Positions 1 through 6,064 of a stretch of DNA of 9,916 nt are shown one piece after another. The notes beneath the pieces were generated by a model. The model worked only from the letters and a program-made list of their open reading frames with translations, was not told the DNA's origin and did not search any database. The DNA comes from Thermoplasmata archaeon (GTDB lineage Archaea; Thermoplasmatota; Thermoplasmata; Thermoplasmatales; Thermoplasmataceae), in contig JAKAYJ010000001.1 in assembly GCA_021816385.1 (NCBI GenBank), positions 1 to 9,916 on the forward strand. The letters run 5' to 3'. Position 1 is the stretch's first letter; each line of letters opens with the position of its first letter. A program made the position numbers and the translations under genes.

Positions 1-1504
1 TATTGAAAAAGTCTTCATAGTTTATTGCATTGCTTCTATCAAAATTGGATTTTAAATTTTCAGAGATTTTCTCGCATATCTTTCCATATTCATATTGGAG
101 TTCTTCTAAATTCTTATTGCTGAAGAGGCAGGCATAACTGAGAGATTCAATAGTCCTCGTTTGCAATGAATCTGCCATATCAAAGATCTTTTCACCAAAA
201 ATCTCAACAGCGAAATTATGTTCCTTTGATGTATCAAACTCCTTGTTCTTCTCACTTGTGTACAGGACTCTCTGCCCACAGGATATTAGACTGAGAAATC
301 TTTTTTTCTGAGTGTCTATATCAGATTCTTCATCTGATCTTTCGGGAACATCTAAATGGAATGCTAATTTACCATTTTTCACTGTACTGCTTAAGGGAAT
401 CCCAAAGTTCGAAACTATTGCATCAAAACCACTATTTGCCTTCTTCCAATCTTCGCCCTGCCAAATCAGTAATCTACCCTTGAATTTTTCAATATATCTC
501 TCTATAATAGATTTAGAAGGCTCTATGTTTCTTGAAAAATCAAGTCTTATAGAATTTCCACTTGGTGCAAAATTTTCTAAAATCATATCAATATTTTTTT
601 CATTTGGTTCCATTTCATCTGCAAAATCATTTTTTACACTTTCATATTCATTCTTATATAGTTCCTGACCGGTATAAACAATTGCATCTGGAAAGTAAGC
701 AACTATATCCCTATCACTTTTATTCAAAAACTCTTGAAATTTTAAATAAAGTTTATCCAGAAGAAGTGTCTGGGGCAAATCACTGAATTGAATCAGATTG
801 ATACTTTCTCCTAATGTTTCTAGATATGGGTGTAAAAATTTTCTCATTTCACTATAAATTGTTCTGGATAAACTTGACTTTATCCCACCTGTCTGATCTC
901 CCAGTTTCACAAACTTGCTAATTGTTTCCAGTTGACTTCTGTCAAGTTTTGTTTTGATTGAGTTAGCGTAATTGTAACTTCTGTTTTCGTTTCTTAATAT
1001 GAGAAAAGCCAGATCGTTCCACCAGTCTGCCGGAGAGCCTAAAGACCTAAGATAGTACGATAGAATTTTAACAATATCCTGCTTATTTTTCTCCAACACT
1101 TTATCTAAATTATTTGCACCGTATTCACCTTCCTGAAATAACTTATCCGAATCATGTAAGGCCAGTGAAGCAAAAAATAACCGTACGTATTTTTCGGAAT
1201 CTGGAAATGACTCTGTAACTCTCAAAAAATAAATCTTCTCCAAGATTTTCCCTGAAATGACAATTCCATTGAGAACATGAGTAAAATAAGTAACATCCGG
1301 CCATTCTTCCAATTTCTCCTTTGAGCCACCCTTTCCAGGAATAAGGAGGTAGTCGTCCAAAATAATTCGCAACGGGCCTTTCTCTAAAGCTACAGATTCT
1401 TCATAAGAACTTTCAAATAAGTCCCTAAAACACTTAAGAAATAACTCAGTTTTAAAAAGCTTTGGTGAGTCTCTGTAATCTTGCTTAAACTCCAAAATTA
1501 TCAC
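1..1504 (-). CDS. cas10d: Type I-D CRISPR Cas10d/Csc3 large subunit with HD nuclease domain, 3' end outside window
   Basis: The minus strand is open without a stop from a GTG at 1504 to base 1, about 501 codons, so the N-terminal part is complete and the rest lies to the left. An HD-type metal-binding pattern is visible: H76 in a THVLNG context, H117-D118 in LHDSDK, and a possible further metal ligand D203 in KLGDQ. Around residues 268-279 the stretch YFPDAIVYTG resembles the segment before the palm-like region of Csc3 proteins. In type I-D systems the HD nuclease that cuts target DNA is fused to this Cas10-like large subunit instead of Cas3. The start overlaps the cas6 3' end by 20 nt and has a strong ribosome-binding site, implying one operon. 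A type III Cas10 is the main alternative; the missing C-terminus, with or without GGDD, would settle it. The family is recognised from motifs, not a search. Confidence 0.72.
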   Translation of the reverse strand, partial: MIILEFKQDYRDSPKLFKTELFLKCFRDLFESSYEESVALEKGPLRIILDDYLLIPGKGGSKEKLEEWPDVTYFTHVLNGIVISGKILEKIYFLRVTESFPDSEKYVRLFFASLALHDSDKLFQEGEYGANNLDKVLEKNKQDIVKILSYYLRSLGSPADWWNDLAFLILRNENRSYNYANSIKTKLDRSQLETISKFVKLGDQTGGIKSSLSRTIYSEMRKFLHPYLETLGESINLIQFSDLPQTLLLDKLYLKFQEFLNKSDRDIVAYFPDAIVYTGQELYKNEYESVKNDFADEMEPNEKNIDMILENFAPSGNSIRLDFSRNIEPSKSIIERYIEKFKGRLLIWQGEDWKKANSGFDAIVSNFGIPLSSTVKNGKLAFHLDVPERSDEESDIDTQKKRFLSLISCGQRVLYTSEKNKEFDTSKEHNFAVEIFGEKIFDMADSLQTRTIESLSYACLFSNKNLEELQYEYGKICEKISENLKSNFDRSNAINYEDFFN

Positions 1505-2198
1505 CCATTCTTTCCTCCTCCAAGAATCCAAATCCTAATTGATTTTTAGATCCCAAACCAACATCAAGCAAAAACTTCAAGACTTCTAGATCAGAACTTA
1601 TGGCTAGATCTAACATAAACGCTGGCAGTTTTGTTCCTTTTATCTCCACTATCTTTCGCTTTAGATTTATAATCTTTATAAATTTTATATCTGGCTTGTT
1701 GCCGGTAACTTTAAGATACTTGTTTAGAATGTTTGCCTCAATTGCCGCTAAAATTTCACTCTCAGACTCGTCGAATAAATATTTGTTGTTATCTTTTAAT
1801 ATTACAGGGCTTCTCGTCTTCAATGTGATTATTTCTGAGGAAGGATTTACGTTTTTAATAATGGCAGAATGTATCTTGAACGTATGATCAAAAATATCAA
1901 TTTCTTTTGATGAAATAAATAACTCCTGGAAATAAATAACAAGATTCACATCTAAACTGGAAATCATGAAAATAAACCGTTCTCCTGAAAAACCTGTCTT
2001 TGTAAATTTTCTTTTTCCACCCGGCATAATTTGACTCATGTTGAATTTTAAGCCTGAGTTGTAGGTATGTAGTTTATCGGCTTTATCCTGATCTTTGTTC
2101 GAAACTAATGTTATAATTGAGGAATATAATTGATAGCTATGATCATAAGGCATCTCGAATCCATCTGAGTCAAGATTCACTATCAGTTGCATAAACAC
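1485..2198 (-). CDS. cas6: CRISPR pre-crRNA endoribonuclease Cas6
   Basis: A protein of 235-237 residues, normal for Cas6. Cas6 binds CRISPR repeat RNA and cuts it at the 3' base of the repeat hairpin to make crRNAs for the effector complex. Near the N-terminus is YDHSYQLYSSI, matching the Cas6 segment P-Y-x-x-x-Y-x-L-x-S; its histidine is a candidate for catalysis or RNA binding, not proven here. Near the C-terminus is the hallmark glycine-rich loop, VGLGSKNQLGFGFLE, which closes the second ferredoxin-like fold. The longest reading starts at GTG 2198-2196; ATG at 2192-2190 (MQLIVNL) is equally plausible and fits a leaderless transcript from the nearby TATA-like box. The downstream gene cas10d overlaps its end, and the divergent neighbour is a CARF regulator, both typical of a cas operon. 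Confidence 0.88.
   Translation of the reverse strand: MFMQLIVNLDSDGFEMPYDHSYQLYSSIITLVSNKDQDKADKLHTYNSGLKFNMSQIMPGGKRKFTKTGFSGERFIFMISSLDVNLVIYFQELFISSKEIDIFDHTFKIHSAIIKNVNPSSEIITLKTRSPVILKDNNKYLFDESESEILAAIEANILNKYLKVTGNKPDIKFIKIINLKRKIVEIKGTKLPAFMLDLAISSDLEVLKFLLDVGLGSKNQLGFGFLEEERMGDNFGV
1514..1521 (-). promoter_or_regulatory. Shine-Dalgarno site for cas10d inside cas6
   Basis: The minus strand reads GGAGGAGG here, 9 nt before the GTG at 1504-1502. It lies within the last codons of cas6 and is the main reason for choosing that GTG. It suggests translational coupling of the two genes. Confidence 0.65.
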
Positions 2199-2211
2199 TC
2201 ATGTTTCCCTA

Positions 2212-2221
2212 TGTATAAATA
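2212..2221 (-). promoter_or_regulatory. Putative TATA box of the cas6-cas10d operon
   Basis: The minus strand reads TATTTATACA around these positions, an AT-rich TATA-like sequence centred about 25 nt before the ATG at 2192. This spacing fits archaeal leaderless initiation at that ATG. It is a prediction from position and composition only. Confidence 0.4.
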
Positions 2222-2246
2222 AGTTTAGGCTTTGCATCAATTATTC

Positions 2247-2254
2247 TATAAATA
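2247..2254 (+). promoter_or_regulatory. Putative TATA box for the CARF regulator gene
   Basis: TATAAATA on the plus strand, 50 nt before the ATG at 2304, would place transcription start near 2273-2275 with a leader of about 30 nt. A second candidate, TTTAGTATAT at 2277-2286, would give a leaderless transcript starting at the ATG. The sequence alone does not decide between them. Confidence 0.35.
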
Positions 2255-2255
2255 A

Positions 2256-2267
2256 TGCAACGTTGCA
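2256..2267. promoter_or_regulatory. Perfect 12-bp palindrome between divergent cas6 and CARF regulator
   Basis: TGCAACGTTGCA is identical to its own reverse complement. It sits in the 105-bp gap between the divergent cas6 and regulator genes, directly after one TATA candidate (2247-2254) and 10 bp before the other (2277-2286). A dimeric winged-helix regulator typically binds such a site, so it is a candidate operator for the neighbouring CARF protein. Binding is inferred. Confidence 0.45.
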
Positions 2268-2303
2268 GAAAAACCCTTTAGTATATGAAACAGATAAACC
2301 TCT

Positions 2304-2930
2304 ATGAGATATTCGATTGCAATTTCAGGATTTCAGTCAGAACTCATAATAAAGCCTTTTCTTCGTGTAAGGAACCCGCTAGATGAATTAATTCTTATCG
2401 TAACTAACAATTCAAAATCTCTCGAAACTGCAGATGCAGTTAAAAAGGTACTAGCGTTCAATAATGTTGAATGTGCGCTATTATTGGTAAATGATATTTT
2501 CAACTTCTTTGAAGTGCTTGTCAATCTCGAAATTCTATTGGAAAGAAAAGGAAAACCAAAATGGATCAATGTAAGTGCTGGCCCAGGAATTGCAATTTCT
2601 TCGCTTACGTTTTTCTCGATTACCCATAATATACCCGTTGTTTTTTATAACAGAGAAAACGATAAAACGTCTATGGTTGATATTTCAAAATCAAAAGACT
2701 TATTTAGAAACGCAAAGAAGAATCTTAACATTCTTAAGTTAATTGAAAAAAATCCACTACTATTAGGAGAAATATCCGAAAAATTAGGGCTTTCAAAATC
2801 CACCATATCTAGAAGAATAAGTTTGCTTAGAGAGGCGTATCTCGTAGATACAGTTGTTAAAAATAGGAAAATGATAGTGAAAATCACGGAAACCTCACGA
2901 AAACTTTTAGAAAAACAGGATTTCTTCTAG
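2304..2930 (+). CDS. csa3: CARF-winged helix CRISPR transcription regulator, Csa3 type
   Basis: A 208-residue protein with two parts. Residues 1 to about 130 form a Rossmann-like CARF domain: an early beta strand followed by FLRVRNPLDELILIV, and the signature WINVSAGPGIAISSL, equivalent to the N-x-[ST]-x-G ligand loop of CARF proteins. Residues about 140-208 form a winged helix-turn-helix of MarR/ArsR type, with LGEISEKLGLSKSTISRRI as recognition helix-turn-helix. Csa3 proteins are dimeric regulators of cas genes and adaptation in archaea, and CARF domains can sense cyclic oligoadenylates. No nuclease domain is seen. It is transcribed away from cas6 from a shared intergenic region that includes a palindrome, which suggests it controls itself and/or the cas operon. 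Its ligand and direction of control cannot be told from sequence. Confidence 0.85.
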   Translation: MRYSIAISGFQSELIIKPFLRVRNPLDELILIVTNNSKSLETADAVKKVLAFNNVECALLLVNDIFNFFEVLVNLEILLERKGKPKWINVSAGPGIAISSLTFFSITHNIPVVFYNRENDKTSMVDISKSKDLFRNAKKNLNILKLIEKNPLLLGEISEKLGLSKSTISRRISLLREAYLVDTVVKNRKMIVKITETSRKLLEKQDFF

Positions 2931-3019
2931 ATTAAAAGAGACTTCAGAAGGGATTTATAATTTATATCGCTCTCTTCAATATGATGTGTGTAGGTTTGTA
3001 ATTAAGATTTCTGGAAGGA

Positions 3020-3045
3020 TTGTTACACTCTTGTTTTTATAACAA
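3020..3045 (+). terminator. Possible terminator after the CARF regulator
   Basis: A short inverted repeat (TTGTTA / TAACAA) encloses a T5 tract about 100 nt after the regulator stop. Archaeal termination depends mainly on oligo-T tracts, so this is the first reasonable end point. The stem is weak, so confidence is low. Confidence 0.2.
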
Positions 3046-3066
3046 AATCTATACTTTGAAGTAGAA

Positions 3067-3135
3067 CTATAAAAGATGTGATTTATTTTCATGTTAAGGG
3101 GTTCTTTAGCTCCTGAAAAAGAAAGTATATTTTTT
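3067..3135 (+). ncRNA. Candidate short transcript: TATA box, hairpin and oligo-T
   Basis: CTATAAAAG at 3067-3075 is one of the better TATA matches in the window yet precedes no real gene. About 25 nt downstream, near the expected transcription start, AGGGG (3097-3101) can pair with CTCCT (3110-3114), one pair being G-U, around an 8-nt loop. A T6 tract follows at 3130-3135. This could be a roughly 40-nt RNA; the only ORF, from ATG 3091, has 18 codons. Highly tentative. Confidence 0.15.
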
Positions 3136-3306
3136 ATAATGGGCTGAAGAAGACCAATTGTATATTTTTTGTGAAAAACTCGCTCCCATCATTGAAATTC
3201 AATCTTACATCCTTATATTTTTAGCAATCTTAAGAAATGTGTGGAATACCTTAAATTGGGAATGTGGCTCTGGTTAAAATTGAACTGATTTTGTTGCAAT
3301 ACATAG

Positions 3307-5223
3307 TCACTCAACGCAGATCAACTTCAAAATATCTTCGTAAAATTCCACAGTCTTTACATTCATGTCGGCTGATTTACTCTCTGTCAAAAAATGGCAT
3401 AATCTATTCTTTTCTATGAGGCCATCATCAATCAGTTTTAAAATAATTTCAGTATATTCTTTTCCTATTCCTTTCTGAGAATATGTTTCAAAAATTGTAA
3501 GCAAGTACAGAATTGAATAAGGGTCACTCTTTAATGCTTTCTGGATTTCTTGAGACGCTTCGTTATTCATCCCAAGCCCCATCAAAGCCCTGGATTTCAA
3601 ATAGTAAAAATCTGAATGTCCAGGATTCAATGAAATTGCACTATCTAACACATCAACGGCTTCCCTGTATTTACCAAGCAAGTAGAGGTTTTCAGATCTA
3701 GAATATCTGTAATGGTAGTCATAAGGCTTCAGTTCTATTGCCTTTCCAAATTCCTCAATCGCCCTGGAATAATTGTTAATCCTGTTCAGGGAAACACCAT
3801 TGTAAAAATGATAATCAGGTTTTGATGCTTTCCTCCTTATGGCATTTTCAAAACTAAAAACAGCTTCCTCATAATTTCCCATCCCAAGGAGGAACCTGCC
3901 CTTTAAGTAGTAATAATCTGCGTTTCCCGGATCAAGAGATACAAGATCATTGAGTGTTTCAATTGCGTTTTCATCTTTTCCAATCTTTCTGAATAAATCA
4001 GCCCTGAAATAATAGAAATCAGGATAATTCGGTTCAAGATTGATTGCGCTTTCGTAAGCCTCAACTGCATCCTCATATCTCTTAATTCTTTCAAGTGATC
4101 TTCCCTTAAAGAAGAAATAGCCTGAATGGCCTGATTCAAGATTTATTGAGTTGTCACATTCACTGACTGCTTCTTCGTACTTCTCTTCATCTGATAAGCT
4201 AATCGCCTTTCTGAAATGGTAGATGGACACGTAAGGCTTGAGCTGAATTGCATCGTCAAAGGCAATAACTGCCTCATTATACCTCTTCAATTCATACAGG
4301 GAAAGGCCCTTGAAGTAGTGATATCCCGGATTCTGTGGGTTCAAAAATATAGCCCCATCGTATTCTGGAAGAGCCAGGTCAAATTTCTCCAGCTCTGCAA
4401 GGGACAGGGCTTTCAGGAAATGATAACTGGAATCATCAGGCTTTCTCAAGATTGCCCTGTCGCATTCTGAAATCACCCTTTCAAACCTGTAAGATTGAAA
4501 ATCAGAATATGCCCTATTCTTTTGTTTATCTTCCTCTGCAAGATCAAAGTTGGTTGCCTTTTCAATTTCCTCTTCTTTTCTGCCATAAAGTACCTTTTCT
4601 ATATGGGCAATAGTTTTCATGTAATGGAGGTTTGAATTGTCTGGATCAATGGAAATTGCAATGTCATATTCATTAACTGCCTCATCAAATTCTTCCAGTC
4701 TCATCATAGCATATGCCTTTCCTTTGTGGCAATCTGGATCATCAAATGCATACTCTATGGCCTTATCATACTCTTCAAGACTTTCCTCATACATCTTGAG
4801 TTTAACAAGGGTTTCTGCTTTCATATAATGATACTGTGGCTTCTTAGGACTTAGTTTAATCGCATCGACAAATCCACTAAGGGCATCCTCATACTTCCCT
4901 GATTCGTAAAGGCATAGACCTCTTTGTTTGCGATATTCGCCATTCCTTGGCTTGATGAATATTGATAGATCTATATCCATCAAGGATTGTTCATATAGAT
5001 GCATAGAAAGCAGTGCTTTGGATTTTTCATAATGGTATTCAGGGTTTTCAAGATCTAAACTAATTGCCCTGTCATATTCAGCAATTGCTTCCTCGAGCCT
5101 TCCTAGTTTCACCAGTCCACGGGCAATTATGGAATGTGAATCCGCATTTTCTGGTTTATTCCACAGAATTTCATACAAATCTCTACTAATTCCCTCACCC
5201 CAATCAGGCCCTCCTCCATACAT
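3307..5223 (-). CDS. Large tetratricopeptide-repeat (TPR) scaffold protein
   Basis: A protein of about 638 residues built almost wholly of 34-residue TPR units: roughly 16 consecutive copies from about residue 30 to 575, then a 65-residue non-repeat tail. Units follow the TPR pattern G/A-x-x-L-x-x-L-x-x-Y-x-x-A-x-x-x-[FY]-x-x-A-I-x-L-x-P. Most open with an aromatic cluster such as YHY, YHF or FYY followed by x-K/R, which is uncommon. Unit 6 (near KVLYGRKEEEIEKA) is degenerate. No signal peptide, membrane segment or enzymatic domain is seen, so it is probably a cytoplasmic protein-binding superhelix with unknown partner. ATG 5223 is chosen; a TTG two codons earlier at 5229 is possible. A TATA-like CTATTAATAC at 5251-5260 fits a start near 5230. 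It shares strand with cas6/cas10d but is separated from them by the regulator, so a CRISPR role is unproven. Confidence 0.85.
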   Translation of the reverse strand: MYGGGPDWGEGISRDLYEILWNKPENADSHSIIARGLVKLGRLEEAIAEYDRAISLDLENPEYHYEKSKALLSMHLYEQSLMDIDLSIFIKPRNGEYRKQRGLCLYESGKYEDALSGFVDAIKLSPKKPQYHYMKAETLVKLKMYEESLEEYDKAIEYAFDDPDCHKGKAYAMMRLEEFDEAVNEYDIAISIDPDNSNLHYMKTIAHIEKVLYGRKEEEIEKATNFDLAEEDKQKNRAYSDFQSYRFERVISECDRAILRKPDDSSYHFLKALSLAELEKFDLALPEYDGAIFLNPQNPGYHYFKGLSLYELKRYNEAVIAFDDAIQLKPYVSIYHFRKAISLSDEEKYEEAVSECDNSINLESGHSGYFFFKGRSLERIKRYEDAVEAYESAINLEPNYPDFYYFRADLFRKIGKDENAIETLNDLVSLDPGNADYYYLKGRFLLGMGNYEEAVFSFENAIRRKASKPDYHFYNGVSLNRINNYSRAIEEFGKAIELKPYDYHYRYSRSENLYLLGKYREAVDVLDSAISLNPGHSDFYYLKSRALMGLGMNNEASQEIQKALKSDPYSILYLLTIFETYSQKGIGKEYTEIILKLIDDGLIEKNRLCHFLTESKSADMNVKTVEFYEDILKLICVE

Positions 5224-5250
5224 CTCCAATCATTGATCTAATGTTTTTCT

Positions 5251-5260
5251 GTATTAATAG
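5251..5260 (-). promoter_or_regulatory. Putative TATA box of the TPR gene
   Basis: The minus strand reads CTATTAATAC, preceded by a purine-rich GAAAAT. It is centred about 26 nt before 5230, giving a nearly leaderless transcript for either start codon. Predicted from spacing only. Confidence 0.35.
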
Positions 5261-5382
5261 ATTTTCAAACTGGCTCTGTAAGGAAATTTTATTCTAACAG
5301 AGGTTATGGCAATCGCTTTAACAGGTATATCATTTTGACAACTTCTAATCTGCCTTTGTACGGACAAATCCCGCTTTTATAT

Positions 5383-5399
5383 TGGTCTGCCCCCTTAAA
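5383..5399 (+). repeat. Left terminal inverted repeat of the IS3-type element
   Basis: TGGTCTGCCCCCTTAAA. Its TGGTC and CCCCTT blocks recur inverted at 5992-6008. It lies 89 bp before orfA. Confidence 0.5.
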
Positions 5400-5471
5400 T
5401 AATGAGACAAAGTTGTCCTATAGTAACAGATACATATTAAATGAAGAATTGAAGGGGGTCTGGGAGGAACA

Positions 5472-5765
5472 ATGACAGAAAGGCGAAGGTGGAAGGCGGA
5501 AGAGAAGCTTGCCATCATAAAAGAGGTAAAAGTGAATGGCAGGATCGTTGAGACATGCAGGAAATACTCCATAGATCCTGGTATGTACTACAAGTGGAAG
5601 GAATCCTATGATTCCTTTGGCCTGGATGGCCTGAAACCACACTACAGGAGGATGGAACCAGGAATGAGGAAGATCATGAAGGAGAATGAGAAGCTGAAGA
5701 GGCTTCTTGCTGAAAAGGAGCTGGAGAATGCACTGCTGAGTGATGCTTTAAAAAAAAGACGGTGA
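5472..5765 (+). CDS. IS3-family transposase OrfA (helix-turn-helix protein)
   Basis: A 97-residue protein, normal length for IS3 OrfA. Residues 5-50 form the HTH_Tnp_1 type DNA-binding domain: RRWKAEEKLAIIKEV, then ETCRKYSIDPGMYYKWKE, where the second helix recognises the element's ends. Residues about 65-95 form a leucine-zipper-like coiled coil (MKENEKLKRLLAEKELENA) used for multimerisation in IS3 elements. The start has a strong ribosome-binding site, GGGAGG at 5462-5467. The end runs through an A8 tract (5750-5757), the kind of site used for frameshifting in IS3 elements. However, the orfB frame here corresponds to +1 rather than the usual -1, so separate initiation of orfB is more likely. 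Intact, but useless for transposition without a full OrfB. Confidence 0.85.
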   Translation: MTERRRWKAEEKLAIIKEVKVNGRIVETCRKYSIDPGMYYKWKESYDSFGLDGLKPHYRRMEPGMRKIMKENEKLKRLLAEKELENALLSDALKKRR

Positions 5766-5772
5766 GGAAATA

Positions 5773-6024
5773 ATGAGCATTGCTAATGAATACATAGACA
5801 GGGGATTAAGAGTGAGTGATGTTGCGAGTATCCTTCATATCCCAAGATGCAGTTTTTACAGAAATGATTCCAGTGAAAGACCTTCAACGAGAAGAGGAAG
5901 AAAAAACTCATCATTCACCATGAGGAAGGACGGTGACGAAACCATAATTGTCGATAACAGCTTCATAGTGAATGAGATAGAGGTGCTTCTATCAAGGGGT
6001 GTTGACCAAAATAACAAATGTTAA
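5773..6024 (+). pseudogene. IS3-family transposase OrfB, truncated after the N-terminal domain
   Basis: The 83-codon frame starts 7 nt after the orfA stop and has a good ribosome-binding site, GGTGAGG at 5761-5767, overlapping that stop. The N-terminal part resembles the HTH_21-like region that precedes the integrase domain in IS3 OrfB: SDVASILHIPRCSFYR, then a basic linker RRGRK. After IEVLLSR (about residue 75) the family match stops exactly where the right inverted repeat begins, and the last residues are read from IS-end and flanking DNA. The rve/DDE catalytic domain, normally about 200 residues with three acidic residues, is absent. This is a deletion product rather than a natural short gene. 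Confidence 0.7.
5992..6008 (-). repeat. Right terminal inverted repeat of the IS3-type element
   Basis: TCAAGGGGTGTTGACCA; its reverse complement shares TGGTC and CCCCTT with the left end at 5383-5399, with one base of gap between the blocks and differences in the middle. It abuts the orfB truncation point. Confidence 0.45.
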
Positions 6025-6064
6025 GATATCGATTTCGATGCTGCAATTTGAGGATGGATTAGCA

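Larger units (their letters stand above)
2931..3306. other. 376-bp gene-free gap with orphan TATA box and hairpin
   Basis: No protein longer than about 20 residues with a plausible start is seen here. The stretch is very AT-rich. It holds a T-run at 3033-3037 flanked by a weak inverted repeat (TTGTTA at 3020-3025, TAACAA at 3040-3045) that could end the regulator transcript, a good TATA box at 3067-3075, a 5-bp hairpin at 3097-3114, T-runs at 3130-3135 and 3165-3170, a 13-nt near-palindrome ATTGAAATTCAAT at 3191-3203, and a single CRISPR-repeat-like segment at 3273-3302. None is proven functional. Confidence 0.5.
5383..6008 (+). mobile_element. Internally deleted IS3-type insertion sequence retaining both ends
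   Basis: A 626-bp element. The left end begins TGGTCTGCCCCCTT, typical of IS3-type termini starting with TG. The right end finishes AAGGGGTGTTGACCA, whose reverse complement shares TGGTC and CCCCTT with the left end with one gap. Inside are a complete orfA and only the first third of orfB; a full IS3 orfB would add several hundred bp with the DDE catalytic domain. The element therefore cannot encode its own transposase but might still be moved in trans. No convincing target-site duplication is seen in the flanks. Assignment to IS3 rests on the two-ORF layout and motifs, not on a database match. Confidence 0.6.

Noticed and set aside
312..668. 118-codon plus-strand ORF
   Set aside because: It lies antisense to the continuous cas10d frame, has low-complexity Ser/Phe-rich composition and no recognisable motif.
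3191..3203. ATTGAAATTCAAT near-palindrome in the gap before the TPR gene
   Set aside because: Six-bp AT-rich arms are frequent by chance in this region; noted only within the gap description.
3903..4139. ORFs overlapping the TPR gene in other frames
   Set aside because: The repeated TPR DNA produces long shadow frames; none has a motif or an upstream signal of its own.
6028..6039. ATCGA-TT-TCGAT short inverted repeat before the ABC ATPase
   Set aside because: Five-bp arms are expected by chance at this composition, and there is no second supporting feature.
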